From: Shewanella sp. MBTL60-007
GTDB lineage: Bacteria; Pseudomonadota; Gammaproteobacteria; Enterobacterales; Shewanellaceae
NCBI RefSeq assembly: GCF_019654915.1
Contig: NZ_BPET01000002.1
Location: 80,368 to 144,367 of the forward strand
Direction: 5' to 3'
Length of the DNA stretch: 64,000 nucleotides
Shown one piece after another: positions 44,942 through 53,446 of this stretch. Below the pieces are notes generated by a model, which saw only the letters and a program-made list of their open reading frames with translations, was not told the DNA's origin and made no database searches. The position numbers were made by a program, and so were the translations under genes. Position 1 is the stretch's first letter, and each line of letters begins with the position of its first letter.

Positions 44942-45091
44942 TCCAAGTCTCCTATTAGTTTGATAACCGCAATGTGCCAAGCTATCGTTCACTAGAAAAC
45001 TACTCAGCTCTTAGTATTGCTTAGTAGTCCTTGGAAATTAGTCTGAAATAGGTAAGATGGAGCCACCGATTAGCCCAAAAATGGATCCCAC

Positions 45092-45733
45092 ATGGAAGTA
45101 AAACTTTCACAAAAGGCACAAGCAGAACTTGGTACTTTAATGGTCAACACTCCGGACCTAATCCACCTTCTTTCCCTGCTGCCTAAAGAGAACTTAAGCG
45201 AATATCCGTTGTTGCAAAAAGAGCTAACAAGCAAACACCCCAATAGCCGTAGCTACAATAAGGCACTAAAAGATAAGGTTTTTACTAAAGAGGAGTTTAG
45301 AGACCGTATTTTTGCAAGGCTGGATGTTTTTGCCTATGAAATGGCAATAAATCTCAATACCGATTATTTAATTGAACGAGTGAGCTTGCTCGTAGGGGAT
45401 GATATTGCCCGCATCGACGAGCTAGAGATCAATGAAATCGGCGCCGATGTTCTGCAGCGAATTTTAACCGACTTAAGCACCGATGTTTGTAAGCAGATCC
45501 AGCCCAAAGGTGATCACCCGTTTCTTGCAGAACGTGGACGCATCGACCATAGTTTTTGGCGTCATGCAAACAAAGCCTATAGCGCATACATGGATGGATA
45601 TAATACCCAAGCTTCATTAGATGCTTGGTGCCAACTCAACTTACATACACGCTGCCCACAGAGCTTTATCCGTTGGCTCAAGGCCTACGGCAACCCAGCT
45701 GAAGTAGCTGAGTGGGTGAGCTATGTAAGCTAA
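45092..45733 (+). CDS. Hypothetical cytoplasmic protein, 213 aa
   Basis: The product is soluble and helical, without signal or membrane segment. Recognisable landmarks are FTKEEFRDRIFARLDVFAYE and a C-terminal part rich in Trp (FWRHANKAYSAYMDGYNTQA, FIRWLKAYGNPAEVAEWV). I recognise no family. It is monocistronic with a strong terminator at 45752. Confidence 0.75.
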   Translation: MEVKLSQKAQAELGTLMVNTPDLIHLLSLLPKENLSEYPLLQKELTSKHPNSRSYNKALKDKVFTKEEFRDRIFARLDVFAYEMAINLNTDYLIERVSLLVGDDIARIDELEINEIGADVLQRILTDLSTDVCKQIQPKGDHPFLAERGRIDHSFWRHANKAYSAYMDGYNTQASLDAWCQLNLHTRCPQSFIRWLKAYGNPAEVAEWVSYVS

Positions 45734-45751
45734 ATTGATTGTCAAAAATAG

Positions 45752-45774
45752 CCGCACCTCTGTGCGGTTTTTTT
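45752..45774 (+). terminator. Intrinsic terminator
   Basis: CCGCAC/GTGCGG with loop CTCT is followed by seven T. Confidence 0.92.
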
Positions 45775-45862
45775 ATTTTGGCTTAGCATTAAGCTATTAA
45801 TAAACCTTTTGTGCATTTGTTTCGTAATCAATGTCAAACCAAGCTTTTAGCAAGGTCAAAAC

Positions 45863-46495
45863 ATGCAACAGATAATGAAACAGTTCCCAAAGATGTTCAG
45901 TGATTTTCAGCAAAAACAACATCACAATAAAAAATCTGTTTACTCACTTTCGGTCATGGCGGTACTTTTGATTATGACAATCAATCATCCAAGCAAAGCA
46001 CAAGCTCAAGAGTATACTCTAACGCTTAGTCAAGCATCTGATTGGCGCCTAATTAACGACACAGTAATGGGTGGCATATCCGCGAGCAAACTGGATATCG
46101 ACAATGGCATAGCAAGGTTTTCTGGTACTTTATCGTTAGAGCAAAATGGCGGTTTTGCGTCTACGCGAACATCACTATCAACACCTATTGCCAGCGCTGT
46201 AAAAATGATCTGCTTGCAAGTCAAAGGCGATGGCAGAGATTATCAACTAAGACTTAGAACCGATAATCAATGGGACTCTTTTGCTTACTCGAGCCATTTC
46301 CGTACGCAAAAGGATACTTGGATAACCATACAGTTCAGCCCTAGTGACTTTACTGCCGTGTATCGAGGCCGCCCCGTTGAAGCGCCTGCACTGAGCTTCG
46401 ACAACATAAAACAACTGGGATTTTTAGTGGCCGACAAGCAAGCTGGTAACTTCGAGCTATCGTTTAAAGAGCTCCATTTCATCACCGCAGATTAA
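45863..46495 (+). CDS. CIA30-family (NDUFAF1-like) exported protein
   Basis: The 210-residue product has an N-terminal hydrophobic signal (SLSVMAVLLIMTINH) and the CIA30 signature WRLINDTVMGGISASKLDID, followed by the jelly-roll strands ARFSGTLSLEQNGGFAS and LQVKGDGRDYQLRLRT. Mitochondrial relatives help build complex I, while bacterial roles are unknown. The export signal suggests a periplasmic carbohydrate-binding-like fold. The HAD gene follows 12 bases later. Confidence 0.88.
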   Translation: MQQIMKQFPKMFSDFQQKQHHNKKSVYSLSVMAVLLIMTINHPSKAQAQEYTLTLSQASDWRLINDTVMGGISASKLDIDNGIARFSGTLSLEQNGGFASTRTSLSTPIASAVKMICLQVKGDGRDYQLRLRTDNQWDSFAYSSHFRTQKDTWITIQFSPSDFTAVYRGRPVEAPALSFDNIKQLGFLVADKQAGNFELSFKELHFITAD

Positions 46496-46507
46496 GGATA
46501 GTTTTGA

Positions 46508-47143
46508 TTGAGTATTACCATTAACAAGGCTTTTGACTTTAGCCAAATTAAAGGGGTGATTTTTGATTTAGACGGCACCCTCGCCAACTCAAATCCAAAT
46601 TTTGCTGGCTTAAGAGCAGAACTAGGCATTGCGCCTGCGACCGATATATTAAGTTACGTTAATTCAATCACAGAACCAACACTGGCAGAGCAAACACAAG
46701 CCATAATCCAGCACTATGAGCTTGAAAGCTCACACGGCGCCACATGGATCGCTGGCGCGCCACAACTGATGGCGTTTTTAACTAGCTTACACATACCGCA
46801 GGCGATTCTAACCCGCAATATGCCAGAAGCAGCCCATATCACACTAGCCAAGCTCGACTTAACTATCGGCGTCGATTTCGACCCACTGTTGACACGGTTT
46901 GATGCCAAAGCTAAACCTCATCCAGAGGGCGTTGAACGTATTTGTGCTCAGTGGCAAATCAAACCTGCCAATATTTTATTTATTGGTGATTACCTGTTTG
47001 ATCTGCAAACGGCCAACAACGCAGGTACAAAAAGCATCCTTTATACACCAAGTGTGATCCCTGATTACGCCTACCAAGCCGATATTGTATGCCAGTGCTA
47101 CCTAACACTTATCGACTATTTGCGATCTCAGTTACAGACATAA
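46508..47143 (+). CDS. HAD-superfamily hydrolase (phosphoglycolate phosphatase-like)
   Basis: The 211-residue enzyme starts at TTG 46508 with AAGGA upstream. No later start would keep the catalytic motif. HAD motif I is VIFDLDGTLANS, motif II lies near ILTRN, motif III is DAKAKPHPEGV, and motif IV is ILFIGDYLFDLQTANNAG. A helical cap of about 60 residues follows motif I. The substrate is probably a small phosphorylated metabolite. It is co-transcribed with the CIA30 gene. Confidence 0.88.
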   Translation: MSITINKAFDFSQIKGVIFDLDGTLANSNPNFAGLRAELGIAPATDILSYVNSITEPTLAEQTQAIIQHYELESSHGATWIAGAPQLMAFLTSLHIPQAILTRNMPEAAHITLAKLDLTIGVDFDPLLTRFDAKAKPHPEGVERICAQWQIKPANILFIGDYLFDLQTANNAGTKSILYTPSVIPDYAYQADIVCQCYLTLIDYLRSQLQT

Positions 47144-47411
47144 ACACTTAAAAAGCTACCGCGCCCCTATCTCTATAAGTAGGTTAAGGCTAGCAGGGAT
47201 GCCTATAAGCCTTTACCTGCTACACTGCTATTGTTAGATTGAGTTGCTACATTAGCTATTGTGAGATTGAGCACAAGTTCACCAACATGTAGTCAGCAAA
47301 CCTAGCAAGGCAACTAAGGAGTTGCTAAATTACCTGCAAAGTTTGTTTTGTTGTGCCTAGCACACTCTGCCAACGTCCTTATTAACGATAACTTTAGAAA
47401 TGGAGAATTTG
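47144..47411. other. Non-coding part of the gap after the HAD gene
   Basis: No gene is seen before the leader peptide. The stretch must contain the promoter of the leader-GTPase transcript. Confidence 0.5.
47217..47273. repeat. Imperfect 28-base tandem duplication
   Basis: Two adjacent units share GCTATTGT, AGATTGAG and GCTACA at the same spacing, with four or five differences. There is no visible function. It lies in the non-coding region after the HAD gene. Confidence 0.5.
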
Positions 47412-47453
47412 ATGATTGTAGTAAACCCTAACTGGGCAGCTGCAGCACGTTAA
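47412..47453 (+). CDS. Candidate regulatory leader peptide MIVVNPNWAAAAR
   Basis: A 13-codon frame starts at ATG 47412 behind GGAG with six-base spacing and ends at TAA. A hairpin starts eight bases after the stop and further stems reach the ribosome site of the GTPase gene. This is the layout of translation-coupled attenuators. The frame can also be read from ATG 47400 without a ribosome site. The single Trp and the run of four Ala before Arg could cause stalling, but that is inference. Confidence 0.55.
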   Translation: MIVVNPNWAAAAR

Positions 47454-47458
47454 GTACC

Positions 47459-47644
47459 CTCTCTTGTCAAAGCAAGAGTCTGTATTACACATGTGAGTCA
47501 CACGAGCGAGTATGATTTTTATCATGCCGACCTACTCTGCTGACTTGTAAAAGCACTTTGCCCGGTAGTAGATAACAAGACCGGGAACTTACCTATTTTA
47601 AGTCCCCCAGAATCAATATTCAGGCGCTTTGCGCTGGGGTTTAT
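47459..47644 (+). promoter_or_regulatory. Chain of hairpins sequestering the ribosome site of the RsgA-like gene
   Basis: Stems seen are CTCTTG/CAAGAG (47461-47478), GAGTA/TACTC (47508-47537) and CCCGGT/ACCGGG (47561-47585). The last is CCCCAG/CTGGGG (47605-47639), with an inner GCGC/GCGC stem. The GGGG of the last stem is the ribosome site, five bases before ATG 47645, so the stem would block initiation. ATGAT/ATCAT within the second stem offers an alternative fold. Confidence 0.6.
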
Positions 47645-48775
47645 ATGACCAAATTAAATCGTTTTAATCATTTAAAATCAAACTCGTTTACGCAAAAATC
47701 AGCTGTTATCAATACACCTGAACAAACTCAATCTGCAGCGACATTAACAAGCTTAAAGCAATTAGGCTGGAATGGATTTTTTCAACAGCAGCTTATAACT
47801 GAATCAGCAGATTATACCTGTATCGCACGAGTGAGCGCTCATCATCGCAGCCAATATCAGCTATTAACAGAAAGCGGCGAGTTAAGTCTAGCTATCCATC
47901 AAAGTATGCCGGAAATGACGGTAGGCGACTGGCTACTACTCGATAAGCAGCAACAGTTTGTGTCCTTACTTGAGCGTAACTCACTGTTTAGTCGCAAAGC
48001 GGCGGGATCCAAGGTGGAGCAACAGCTTATTGCCGCTAACCTTGATTGGGTCTTTATTGTTTCGTCGCTTAATGATGACTTTAATGTTAACCGTATCGAG
48101 CGTTACTTAGCCCTAGTCAATGAGGCAAAAGTCACCCCAGTGATAGTGCTAACAAAAGTCGATTTATGCGATGAACTTAGCCCTTTTATTGCCGCGCTGC
48201 GAGAGCTTGATGCCAACCTACTCATTGAAACGGTCAATGGTTTAGATAAGCAAAGCACTCAGGCGCTGAGTCACTATTGCAGTGAAGGTAAAACTGTCGC
48301 CTTTATTGGCTCATCGGGAGTGGGTAAATCGACCTTAGTTAACGCGCTGTTAGGTGAATCGAGCCAGATCACATCAGCCATTCGCGAAGATGACAGCAAG
48401 GGCAGACACACCACAACGAGCCGCTCGTTACACTTAACTCACTCAGGTGGTTTACTACTTGATACACCGGGTATGCGCGAATTACAACTTGCAGACTGTG
48501 AAGACGGCCTAAACGAAACCTTTGCCGATGTGGTTGAGTATGCAAAACAATGCCGCTTTGCTGACTGCCAACACCAGCACGAACCCGGCTGTGCGGTACA
48601 AGCTGCAATCACAAATAATCAGTTAACTGAGCGACGCCTGCACAGTTACCAAAAACTGATGCGTGAGCAAGCCATGAATGGCGCGAGCATTGCTGAAAAA
48701 CGTGCTAAAGATAAGAGCTTAAGTAAGATGTATAAGCGGGTTCAAAGTAACGCTCGGGTGAATAAACGAGGTTAA
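47645..48775 (+). CDS. RsgA-like circularly permuted ribosome GTPase
   Basis: The 376-residue protein has the permuted G-motif order of RsgA/YjeQ: G4 VLTKVDL (about 176-182) before G1 GSSGVGKSTLV (about 220-230), switch GRHTTTSRSLHL, and G3 LLDTPGMREL. A C-terminal zinc finger CRFADCQHQHEPGC follows. RsgA helps mature the 30S subunit. The protein differs from canonical RsgA in its N-terminus and is probably the second copy found in some gammaproteobacteria. The basic tail is typical. Expression is likely controlled by the leader. Confidence 0.9.
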   Translation: MTKLNRFNHLKSNSFTQKSAVINTPEQTQSAATLTSLKQLGWNGFFQQQLITESADYTCIARVSAHHRSQYQLLTESGELSLAIHQSMPEMTVGDWLLLDKQQQFVSLLERNSLFSRKAAGSKVEQQLIAANLDWVFIVSSLNDDFNVNRIERYLALVNEAKVTPVIVLTKVDLCDELSPFIAALRELDANLLIETVNGLDKQSTQALSHYCSEGKTVAFIGSSGVGKSTLVNALLGESSQITSAIREDDSKGRHTTTSRSLHLTHSGGLLLDTPGMRELQLADCEDGLNETFADVVEYAKQCRFADCQHQHEPGCAVQAAITNNQLTERRLHSYQKLMREQAMNGASIAEKRAKDKSLSKMYKRVQSNARVNKRG

Positions 48776-48798
48776 CTTATCAATTAACTTAGCTGTTA

Positions 48799-48826
48799 AC
48801 GACAAGGGTAATGCCCTTGTCGTTGA
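48799..48826 (+). terminator. Hairpin after the RsgA-like gene
   Basis: AACGACAAGGG pairs with CCCTTGTCGTT across a short loop. There is no T run immediately after it, so termination efficiency is uncertain. Confidence 0.5.
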
Positions 48827-48831
48827 CTATG

Positions 48832-48862
48832 CCCTTTTCCCTTTTCCCTTTTCCCTTTTCCC
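48832..48862. repeat. Heptanucleotide tandem repeat, CCCTTTT x4 plus CCC
   Basis: Four copies of CCCTTTT and a final CCC lie 250 bases upstream of fadE, just after the hairpin. It is the second 7-base tandem repeat in this chromosomal stretch. No frame is affected. Confidence 0.9.
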
Positions 48863-49022
48863 GCTTAACCTGTTCTCCCTGCAACTGCTACAAACTTTTC
48901 CAGCAAAGCTGAGAAATCATCCTGCATTATTTTAAAAATAATTTCATTTAAGCGTACACGCGTAAGCTTATGAAATTTTTACCTTAAAAAACAAAAATTA
49001 AACACCGGCGACCTAAAAATCC

Positions 49023-49034
49023 AAACAAGCGTTT
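49023..49034. promoter_or_regulatory. Candidate PsrA operator upstream of fadE
   Basis: AAAC-AAGC-GTTT matches the AAAC-N4-GTTT core bound by PsrA, the fatty-acid-responsive TetR-type repressor of fad genes in Shewanella and Pseudomonas. It lies 84 bases before the fadE start. Weak match to the outer bases. Confidence 0.45.
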
Positions 49035-49117
49035 AAATTTGTTGTTTGAAAATTTGATCTACGACTCATTTTGTGACGTAATGTGAAGCATAACTTCTGG
49101 TCGGACGAGCATTTATT

Positions 49118-51355
49118 ATGAGCATAAGAACACAACTAAAAAAAATATTGCCAAGCATTTCTACCACAGAACAAGAGGCGCTTGATGCCGGTGATGTGTG
49201 GTTAGAAGGTTCGATTTATCAAGGTGTACCGGATTTTGCAGCCCTACGTGATATCCCTGTGGCAAGTCTTTCTGCCGATGAACAAGCTTTCCTTGATGGT
49301 CCAGTCACCACCTTACTGGAAATGGTTGACGACTTTGAAATTCAACGCAGCACCCATCTGCCTGAAAACATTCTTACCTTTTTAAAAGAGAACAAGTTTT
49401 TCTCATTAATCATTCCAAAATCTTTTGGTGGTCTTGAGTTTAGTCCTTATGCCAACTCAACCATCGTTGCCACAATTGCAGCTAAGAGTTCTGCCGTGGC
49501 CGTCACCGTAATGGTGCCCAACTCTCTTGGCCCCGGTGAGCTACTCATGCATTACGGTACATCAGAGCAGCAAGATTACTGGTTACCGCGCTTAGCCAAT
49601 GGTCAAGAGATCCCATGCTTCGCACTAACTAGCCCTGAAGCCGGCTCTGATGCCGGCGGCATTCCCGATATTGGTACTGTCACCATGGGTGAATACCAAG
49701 GTGAACAAGTATTAGGATTGAGTATCACTTGGGACAAGCGCTATATCACCCTCGCCCCTATTGCCAGCGTATTAGGTTTGGCCTTTAAAGTTGAAGATCC
49801 TAACGGTTTACTCGGCGGCAAAGAGCAGCTTGGTATTACCTGTGCGCTTATTCCTAAATCTCACCCAGGTGTGCAGCTTGGCAATCGTCATGATCCTATG
49901 GGGATCCGTTTTTACAACGGTACTACCCGCGGTGAAAACGTATTTATTCCTATGGACTTCATCATTGGTGGCCAAAAGAATATCGGTCGCGGCTGGGCAA
50001 TGCTAGTGGCTTGTCTTGGCGCAGGGCGCGGTATTTCACTGCCCGCTCTAGGCGTATCAGTGAGTCAGGCATCATTTAAGTCTTCTGCTGAATACGCAGC
50101 AGTGCGTGAGCAGTTTGGTTTATCAATTGGCAAATTTGAAGGTATTCAAGAGAAGCTCGCCGATATTGCCGGTAAAACTTACCTACAAGAAGCGATGCGC
50201 GTACTCACAACCGAAGGCCTCGGTCTTGGCTTAAAACCATCAGTTGTAACCGCCATTGCTAAATACCATATGACAGAGCTTGGCCGCGATGTACTCGATT
50301 CTGCGATGGACATTCAAGCTGGTAAGGCGATTCAATGTGGTCCGCAAAATACCTTAGCCTCAGGTTATGTGGCACAGCCAATTGCGATTACCGTTGAGGG
50401 CGCCAACATTCTTACCCGTAACTTGATGATTTTCGGTCAAGGCGTGATGCGTTGTCACCCATACTTACAATCTATGGTTGAATCTATCCACTCAAATGAG
50501 AAAAATGCAGACAAAGTCTTTAACGGCATTTTGCGTAAAACCGTTAGCTACAGTGTTGGCAACAGCTTACGTGCCTTTAAACTAGGTCTATTACCATTCA
50601 CTGCATCAGCAGCGTCAACCCTTGCGGAAGTGAAACCATACGAGCAATCAGTACATAAGCTAGCTTCTAAACTTGCGGTCTATGCCGACTTTTCGTTACT
50701 GGTACTTGGTGGCAAGTTAAAGCAAGCTGAGATGCTGTCTGCCCGTTTAGGTGATGTGATGAGTTACCTATATGCGGCGATGGCCTCTATTCGTTACTAT
50801 GAAAAGAAGCTAACCGCAGAACAGCGAATAGAAGCGGCGCCGTACTTCCATTACGCCACGCGCTGGTCGCTATGTCAGGCAGAAAAAGCATTATTAGACT
50901 TCTTAGATAACTTCCCATCTTCAGCCACACGTAAGTTTATGCGTTTAATCACCATGACTTACTCAGCGAAGATGCCAAAAATCAACGATGACTTAGTACG
51001 TGAGTTAGCCGAGCAAGCTCAGTTAAATACCGAGTTTAAGCACAACCTAACTCATCTCGTTAAGCCAATTGCTGGCGACGGTAACGACATTAATGAGCAG
51101 GCTTACCTTGCTAAAATTGCGTGCTTACCACTACTGGCTAAAGTTAAAAAGGCGATTCGCGCTAAGACATTTAAGCCAGGAGTAAGATTTGCATTGACCT
51201 TAAATGCGGCACTTGATGCAAAAGTCATTAGCGATGCCGAGCACAAGTTGCTACAAGACTATAATCTTAAGCGTGAGCGAGCGATTCGCGTCGATGAGTT
51301 TGACTTTGATATGAACTTAATCAGCGACAAGCCAGATTTAAAAATCGCTAACTAG
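49118..51355 (+). CDS. fadE: FadE-type acyl-CoA dehydrogenase
   Basis: The 745-residue protein matches FadE. It has the acyl-CoA dehydrogenase block KENKFFSLIIPKSFGGLEFS, FAD/substrate motif CFALTSPEAGSDAGGIPDIG, GLGVS-like ARGISLPALGVSVSQASFKS, and a C-terminal DUF1974 region (about 480-740). It catalyses the first step of fatty acid beta-oxidation. E. coli FadE is longer (814) and has an N-terminal membrane part which is absent here. The gene is monocistronic with a terminator at 51410. Confidence 0.93.
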   Translation: MSIRTQLKKILPSISTTEQEALDAGDVWLEGSIYQGVPDFAALRDIPVASLSADEQAFLDGPVTTLLEMVDDFEIQRSTHLPENILTFLKENKFFSLIIPKSFGGLEFSPYANSTIVATIAAKSSAVAVTVMVPNSLGPGELLMHYGTSEQQDYWLPRLANGQEIPCFALTSPEAGSDAGGIPDIGTVTMGEYQGEQVLGLSITWDKRYITLAPIASVLGLAFKVEDPNGLLGGKEQLGITCALIPKSHPGVQLGNRHDPMGIRFYNGTTRGENVFIPMDFIIGGQKNIGRGWAMLVACLGAGRGISLPALGVSVSQASFKSSAEYAAVREQFGLSIGKFEGIQEKLADIAGKTYLQEAMRVLTTEGLGLGLKPSVVTAIAKYHMTELGRDVLDSAMDIQAGKAIQCGPQNTLASGYVAQPIAITVEGANILTRNLMIFGQGVMRCHPYLQSMVESIHSNEKNADKVFNGILRKTVSYSVGNSLRAFKLGLLPFTASAASTLAEVKPYEQSVHKLASKLAVYADFSLLVLGGKLKQAEMLSARLGDVMSYLYAAMASIRYYEKKLTAEQRIEAAPYFHYATRWSLCQAEKALLDFLDNFPSSATRKFMRLITMTYSAKMPKINDDLVRELAEQAQLNTEFKHNLTHLVKPIAGDGNDINEQAYLAKIACLPLLAKVKKAIRAKTFKPGVRFALTLNAALDAKVISDAEHKLLQDYNLKRERAIRVDEFDFDMNLISDKPDLKIAN

Positions 51356-51409
51356 TTGCTAACTGTGGAGTTGCTGCTCAACATGCAGTTATAAACAGTC
51401 ACTAAAAAG

Positions 51410-51430
51410 CCACCGCAAGGTGGTTTTTTT
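51410..51430 (+). terminator. fadE terminator
   Basis: CCACC/GGTGG with loop GCAA followed by seven T. Confidence 0.9.
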
Positions 51431-51538
51431 AGCTTCGAAATAAGCTAATTCAATTTTTGTTTTTACTCGGTGTTATATGGCTGTGAGCTATAAATAGTCA
51501 CTTCAGCATGATTAATCGCCTGCAGCGGGCGTATGTGC

Positions 51539-51620
51539 AGACACTGCTGAAGCTCGCCTCAAGTACATCCCTGTAGGCTCAACGAAAACATCCATGTTTT
51601 CGACGGTTTCAGCCGTATCT
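51539..51620 (+). repeat. 82-nt structured palindromic repeat, copy A
   Basis: The ends AGACACTGC/GCCGTATCT pair with two mismatches, followed by the inner arm GCTGAA/TTCAGC. A distal hairpin CGAAAACA-tcca-TGTTTTCG lies inside. Copy B (53631-53712, opposite strand) has the same length and conserved blocks TACATCC, TGTA, GCTC and TCCATG, but different paired stems. Similarity continues about 20 bases on both sides. Confidence 0.8.
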
Positions 51621-51828
51621 GCACTTGGTTAGACAAGCACGATTCTGCTGATTCGGAGCAATGGCTAAAAGGCTAGTTTATTATCTGCCGCAAATTCGCT
51701 CCGCCCTTTATATTCAACGTTAATATCAATGCTTACCTTGCAATTTTTAATGCTCGTTTATCCAACACCATTCTGCTAGAGTGCTTATTAATCAATAGCT
51801 TTGATTTAGCAAAGCTTAAATAATAGGT

Positions 51829-51881
51829 TTATTAAATGTGCATGCGCGTTTTCCCAAATATACGCGCATGCGCACTAATAA
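51829..51881. repeat. Long imperfect palindrome before the CBASS cassette
   Basis: GCATGCGCG (51840-51848) and CGCGCATGC (51863-51871) pair perfectly, extended outward by TTATTA/TAATAA with small bulges. It lies directly left of the GTTAGC at 51885-51890. It may be a terminator-like or recombination structure at the cassette boundary. Confidence 0.6.
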
Positions 51882-51908
51882 GCTGTTAGCGTTTTAAAGG
51901 AATGAGCC

Positions 51909-52784
51909 ATGAGTTTGGAAGATAAACTATCCGGTTGGACTGCTCCTTCTAGCGACACGGAGAAGGATAAGCAGGATAGAACTGAACGGATGATTCGTGA
52001 AGCGATAAACTCGCACGCACCATTCGATAATTGTTCGTTGAAAGTTTTTGCGAAAGGGTCTTATGCGAATAACACGAATGTGCGTTCAGATAGCGATGTG
52101 GACATAGCAGTGGAATGCACGGAGGTTCAATATTGGGAGGAGTCAGAGAAAGGCAACCATCCGCCAGGAGAATCGTATGAAGGTATTTGGACTCCAGCAA
52201 AATTGAGAGCTGAGCTTATTTCTGCAATGGAAGCAAAATTTTCCGGACAAGTAGATTCGTCGGGGTCCACTGCTATACAGATAAACTCTAGCTCAGCACG
52301 CGTGGATGCGGATGTAGTTCCATGTTTCAGCTTTCGTTACTACATGAACAATGGGACAAGGGATGGGACCAAAATATTTAAAAGAGATGGTAGTAGTATC
52401 GTCAACTATCCCGCCCAACAGATGAAAAATGGAACTGAAAAGAATAATGCAACTAATTACGCCTATAAAAAAGGGGCTCGCCTTCTAAAGCGAATTGAAA
52501 ATGCAATGGCAGATGATGGAACATTCAGAGAATTGCCATCTTTCTTCATGGAGTGTTTAGCTTACAACTGCCCAAATCATGTGTTTTCTCATTCAACTTG
52601 GACTGAGCGACTGCGAGCTATGCTGTTTCATATTTGGGATAATCTTCAGGGTGAAGAACCGGACGAGGGTCGTTGGGTCGAAGTAAATAATTGTTTTTTC
52701 CTATTCCATTCGGGCCAAAAATGGACTCGAAAGGATGGCCGTGAATTTGCTAAGGCGGCTTGGAATTACTTTGGATTTGAGTAA
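51909..52784 (+). CDS. CBASS cGAS/DncV-like nucleotidyltransferase (CD-NTase)
   Basis: The 291-residue enzyme has the CD-NTase active site: FAKGSYANNT (Gly-Ser at 50-51), then SDSDVDIAVE with Asp 63 and Asp 65, and the third acidic residue in ARVDADVVPC (Asp 133 or 135). Such enzymes make cyclic di- or trinucleotides on phage infection. AAGGA lies seven bases before the ATG. The stop overlaps the effector start as TAATG. The neighbour being Cap15-like suggests a clade B or E enzyme. The codon use is AT richer than the flanking genes. Confidence 0.88.
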   Translation: MSLEDKLSGWTAPSSDTEKDKQDRTERMIREAINSHAPFDNCSLKVFAKGSYANNTNVRSDSDVDIAVECTEVQYWEESEKGNHPPGESYEGIWTPAKLRAELISAMEAKFSGQVDSSGSTAIQINSSSARVDADVVPCFSFRYYMNNGTRDGTKIFKRDGSSIVNYPAQQMKNGTEKNNATNYAYKKGARLLKRIENAMADDGTFRELPSFFMECLAYNCPNHVFSHSTWTERLRAMLFHIWDNLQGEEPDEGRWVEVNNCFFLFHSGQKWTRKDGREFAKAAWNYFGFE

Positions 52785-53446
52785 TGCGCAACGTAACGAT
52801 TAAAAGTTCGCTTTATTTACTGATCGGAATATCAGCGGTAGCATGGTTTTCTCTCGCGTACTTTGGCGGCTTGGATCTATCAAAAGTTAAAGACTTCTTT
52901 GGGCTTGTTCCGAAAGTAGTGAGTATTGATTTGTTAATAATTGCGGTTTTCGTCAAGTGGGGATGGAAGTTAAAGTTATTTAGAGGGTGGCTTGTACCTT
53001 TCCCAAATCTAAACGGAAGCTGGTTGGGCTTTATATACTCAGACTGGAAAAATCCTGAGACAGGAGAAAAACCACCTCCAATACCAGTGATGCTCACTGT
53101 AAATCAATCATTTTTCCATGTGAGCTGCATGATGTTTACAGGTGAGATGGAAAGCTCTTCATATTCAGAGGGTTTTCTAATTGATCCTGATCGTCAAATT
53201 AAAAACATAGCATACTCATATACAAGCAAGCCTAGATTGAGCTTAAGTGATAGAAGTATTCCCCACGATGGGACAGCAGTATTTAAAATAGTTGAGAGGC
53301 CAAAGCTCAAGCTAGTAGGCAGATATTGGACAGAAAGATTAACAAAGGGTGAAATAGTCCTTGAGTATCATTCAGAAGAGTTACTCGAAGAGCTTCCAGA
53401 TGATTTTGGAAATCACCCTGTGACAGAAGATGAGAATCGACGTTAA
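52784..53446 (+). CDS. Cap15-like CBASS effector: two TM helices and beta-barrel
   Basis: The 220-residue protein has two membrane helices at about 8-27 (SLYLLIGISAVAWFSLAYFG) and 45-60 (VSIDLLIIAVFVKWGW). A beta-rich domain follows from residue 75 (FPNLNGSWLGFIYSDW, VMLTVNQSFFHVSCMMFTGE, FLIDPDRQIKNIAYSYTSKP). This is the S-2TMbeta/Cap15 architecture, in which cyclic dinucleotide binding makes the protein disrupt the inner membrane. It is translationally coupled to the nucleotidyltransferase. The stop codon lies inside the first box of the attC-like site. Confidence 0.82.
   Translation: MRNVTIKSSLYLLIGISAVAWFSLAYFGGLDLSKVKDFFGLVPKVVSIDLLIIAVFVKWGWKLKLFRGWLVPFPNLNGSWLGFIYSDWKNPETGEKPPPIPVMLTVNQSFFHVSCMMFTGEMESSSYSEGFLIDPDRQIKNIAYSYTSKPRLSLSDRSIPHDGTAVFKIVERPKLKLVGRYWTERLTKGEIVLEYHSEELLEELPDDFGNHPVTEDENRR

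Larger units (their letters stand above)
48776..49117. other. Intergenic region between the GTPase and fadE genes
   Basis: Holds the hairpin, the CCCTTTT repeat and the candidate PsrA box listed separately. No gene. Confidence 0.6.
51356..51908. other. Intergenic region between fadE and the CBASS cassette
   Basis: Contains the fadE terminator, repeat copy A, a small hairpin AGCTTTG/CAAAGCT (51797-51816) and the palindrome at 51829. No gene. Confidence 0.6.

Noticed and set aside
47144..47411. Known riboswitch before the RsgA-like gene
   Set aside because: I could not match the hairpin chain to a known riboswitch class. The leader peptide explanation fits better.
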